DNA of 64,000 bases from Owenia fusiformis (Eukaryota > Annelida > Polychaeta > Sabellida > Oweniidae): contig CAIIXF020000004.1 in NCBI GenBank assembly GCA_903813345.2, positions 13,724,196 to 13,788,195 of the forward strand, read 5' to 3'. A model generated the notes under the pieces. It was not told the origin of the DNA. It saw only the letters and a list, made by a program, of their open reading frames with translations, and searched no databases. Each line of letters starts with the position of its first letter. Within the stretch, counting starts at the first letter, position 1. Positions 63,376-64,000 of the stretch are shown here, piece after piece. Made by a program: the position numbers and the translations under genes.

Positions 63376-63390
63376 CTTCATTTTATGACG
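63376..63390 (+). promoter_or_regulatory. Conserved upstream motif of the mucin family, copy 3
   Basis: CTTCATTTTATGACG about 300 bp before the third paralog's start codon. Confidence 0.45.
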
Positions 63391-63541
63391 GGTATAATCT
63401 TTCTAATTTAAAATGCATAGTGTTGGATTATGTTAATCAGAGAAAATATCAACATAGACCATAATGAAATCAGTTGGTGGGGGTTTATTCATTCATAAAA
63501 ATCAGACGGAGAATAGGCGTATAAGCTTTATATCCTAGAAA

Positions 63542-63601
63542 AAGAGGGGTGGAAATTGGAAATACGATACACAGAGGGGTGGAAATTGGAAATACGATAC
63601 G
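63542..63601. repeat. 30-bp tandem duplication
   Basis: AGAGGGGTGGAAATTGGAAA plus TACGATACAC occurs twice in a row, 73 bp before the third paralog's start. Confidence 0.85.
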
Positions 63602-63673
63602 CAATTTTGTTAGAAACAGTCTTGTATGAAAAGTGACAGTTTTTTGGTTATAGTGGACACGTTCTTATAAGAC

Positions 63674-64000
63674 ATGACAGCCGAGATTGACCATCTTAGC
63701 CTCCTGTCCCCTAGCAACAGCATCAGCGACAACAGTACACCTGACACCAGTGGCAGTGGTAACGTAACGAAATCAATCATCCATAACATTGAAGACATAT
63801 CCATTAAGAAAAGTAGACGTTCTTGGATAACGTACGAACCGAACTGGCTTGGACTGATCGGGACGGCACGCGATGATAGCGATCTTGATTCTTATATACA
63901 TCAAAAATCGGAGAGAAGAAATAGCGACTCGATAAGCGCCACTGACTCAACGATTGAAGAGTTTATGGACAAGCAATACTGTGATTTTGATTCGGAAAAG
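63674..64000 (+). CDS. Type II membrane mucin, paralog 3 (cut by window end)
   Basis: 109 codons are visible, open to the window edge. The start is MTAEIDHLSLLSPSNS, matching LLSPSN/LLSPRN in the other two. RSWITYEPNWLGL follows at about residue 56, then a YIHQ...SATDSTIEEF stretch shared with paralog 2 and a QYC-FDSE motif. The anchor, stalk and chitin-binding exons should lie beyond the window. It is closer to paralog 2 than to paralog 1, so the array probably grew by unequal crossing over. No break is seen in the visible part. Confidence 0.8.
   Translation, partial: MTAEIDHLSLLSPSNSISDNSTPDTSGSGNVTKSIIHNIEDISIKKSRRSWITYEPNWLGLIGTARDDSDLDSYIHQKSERRNSDSISATDSTIEEFMDKQYCDFDSEK

Overview
This window is nuclear DNA of an invertebrate animal. 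The genes are split by GT-AG introns that mostly fall in phase 1. The proteins are animal types: class A GPCRs, a trypsin-family protease, a Sushi domain, VWC modules, an arylsulfatase-B-like protein and chitin-binding (CBM14/peritrophin) domains on Thr-rich stalks. Intergenic DNA and introns are AT-rich and full of foldback elements, small inverted-repeat transposons and minisatellites. The family mix suits a marine lophotrochozoan or an invertebrate deuterostome; the sequence alone does not decide, and I name no species. All splice models below were built by hand from splice-site sequence, reading-frame phase and domain continuity.

Layout. 1-10 kb: a foldback element, an intronless peptide-receptor-like GPCR on the minus strand (2141-3265), then tandem repeats and small transposons. 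10.0-22.8 kb (+): a 17-exon gene whose phases join into one 1427-residue secreted mosaic: signal peptide, Cys-rich head, 24-residue mucin repeats, six VWC-like modules and a complete trypsin-like protease. 23.3-24.7 kb (+): a small secreted single-Sushi protein. 24.8-35.2 kb (+): an 11-exon, 522-residue arylsulfatase-B-like protein that has lost most of its catalytic residues, a predicted pseudo-enzyme, with a 42-bp minisatellite and foldback elements in its introns and an antisense LINE fragment just after its stop. 37.2-43.0 kb: an inverted duplication of a second GPCR; one copy has a frameshift and the other stops after TM5. 45.5-64.0 kb (+): three tandem paralogs of a type II membrane mucin family (conserved cytosolic SW-x-TYEPNWL motif, basic stop, Leu-rich anchor, Thr-rich stalk, C-terminal chitin-binding domain); the third runs off the window end. 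A 28-bp satellite with a 140-bp higher-order period lies between the first two.

The accessory theme is extracellular matrix, mucus and chitin: secreted and membrane-anchored mucins, chitin binding, VWC modules, a protease, and a sulfatase-fold protein that may bind but not cleave sulfated glycans. A structural theme is repeated partial tandem duplication of DNA spanning 3' splice sites (seen before four exons in two genes), together with mucin stalks that grow by higher-order repeat duplication. No tRNA, rRNA or CRISPR array was recognised.
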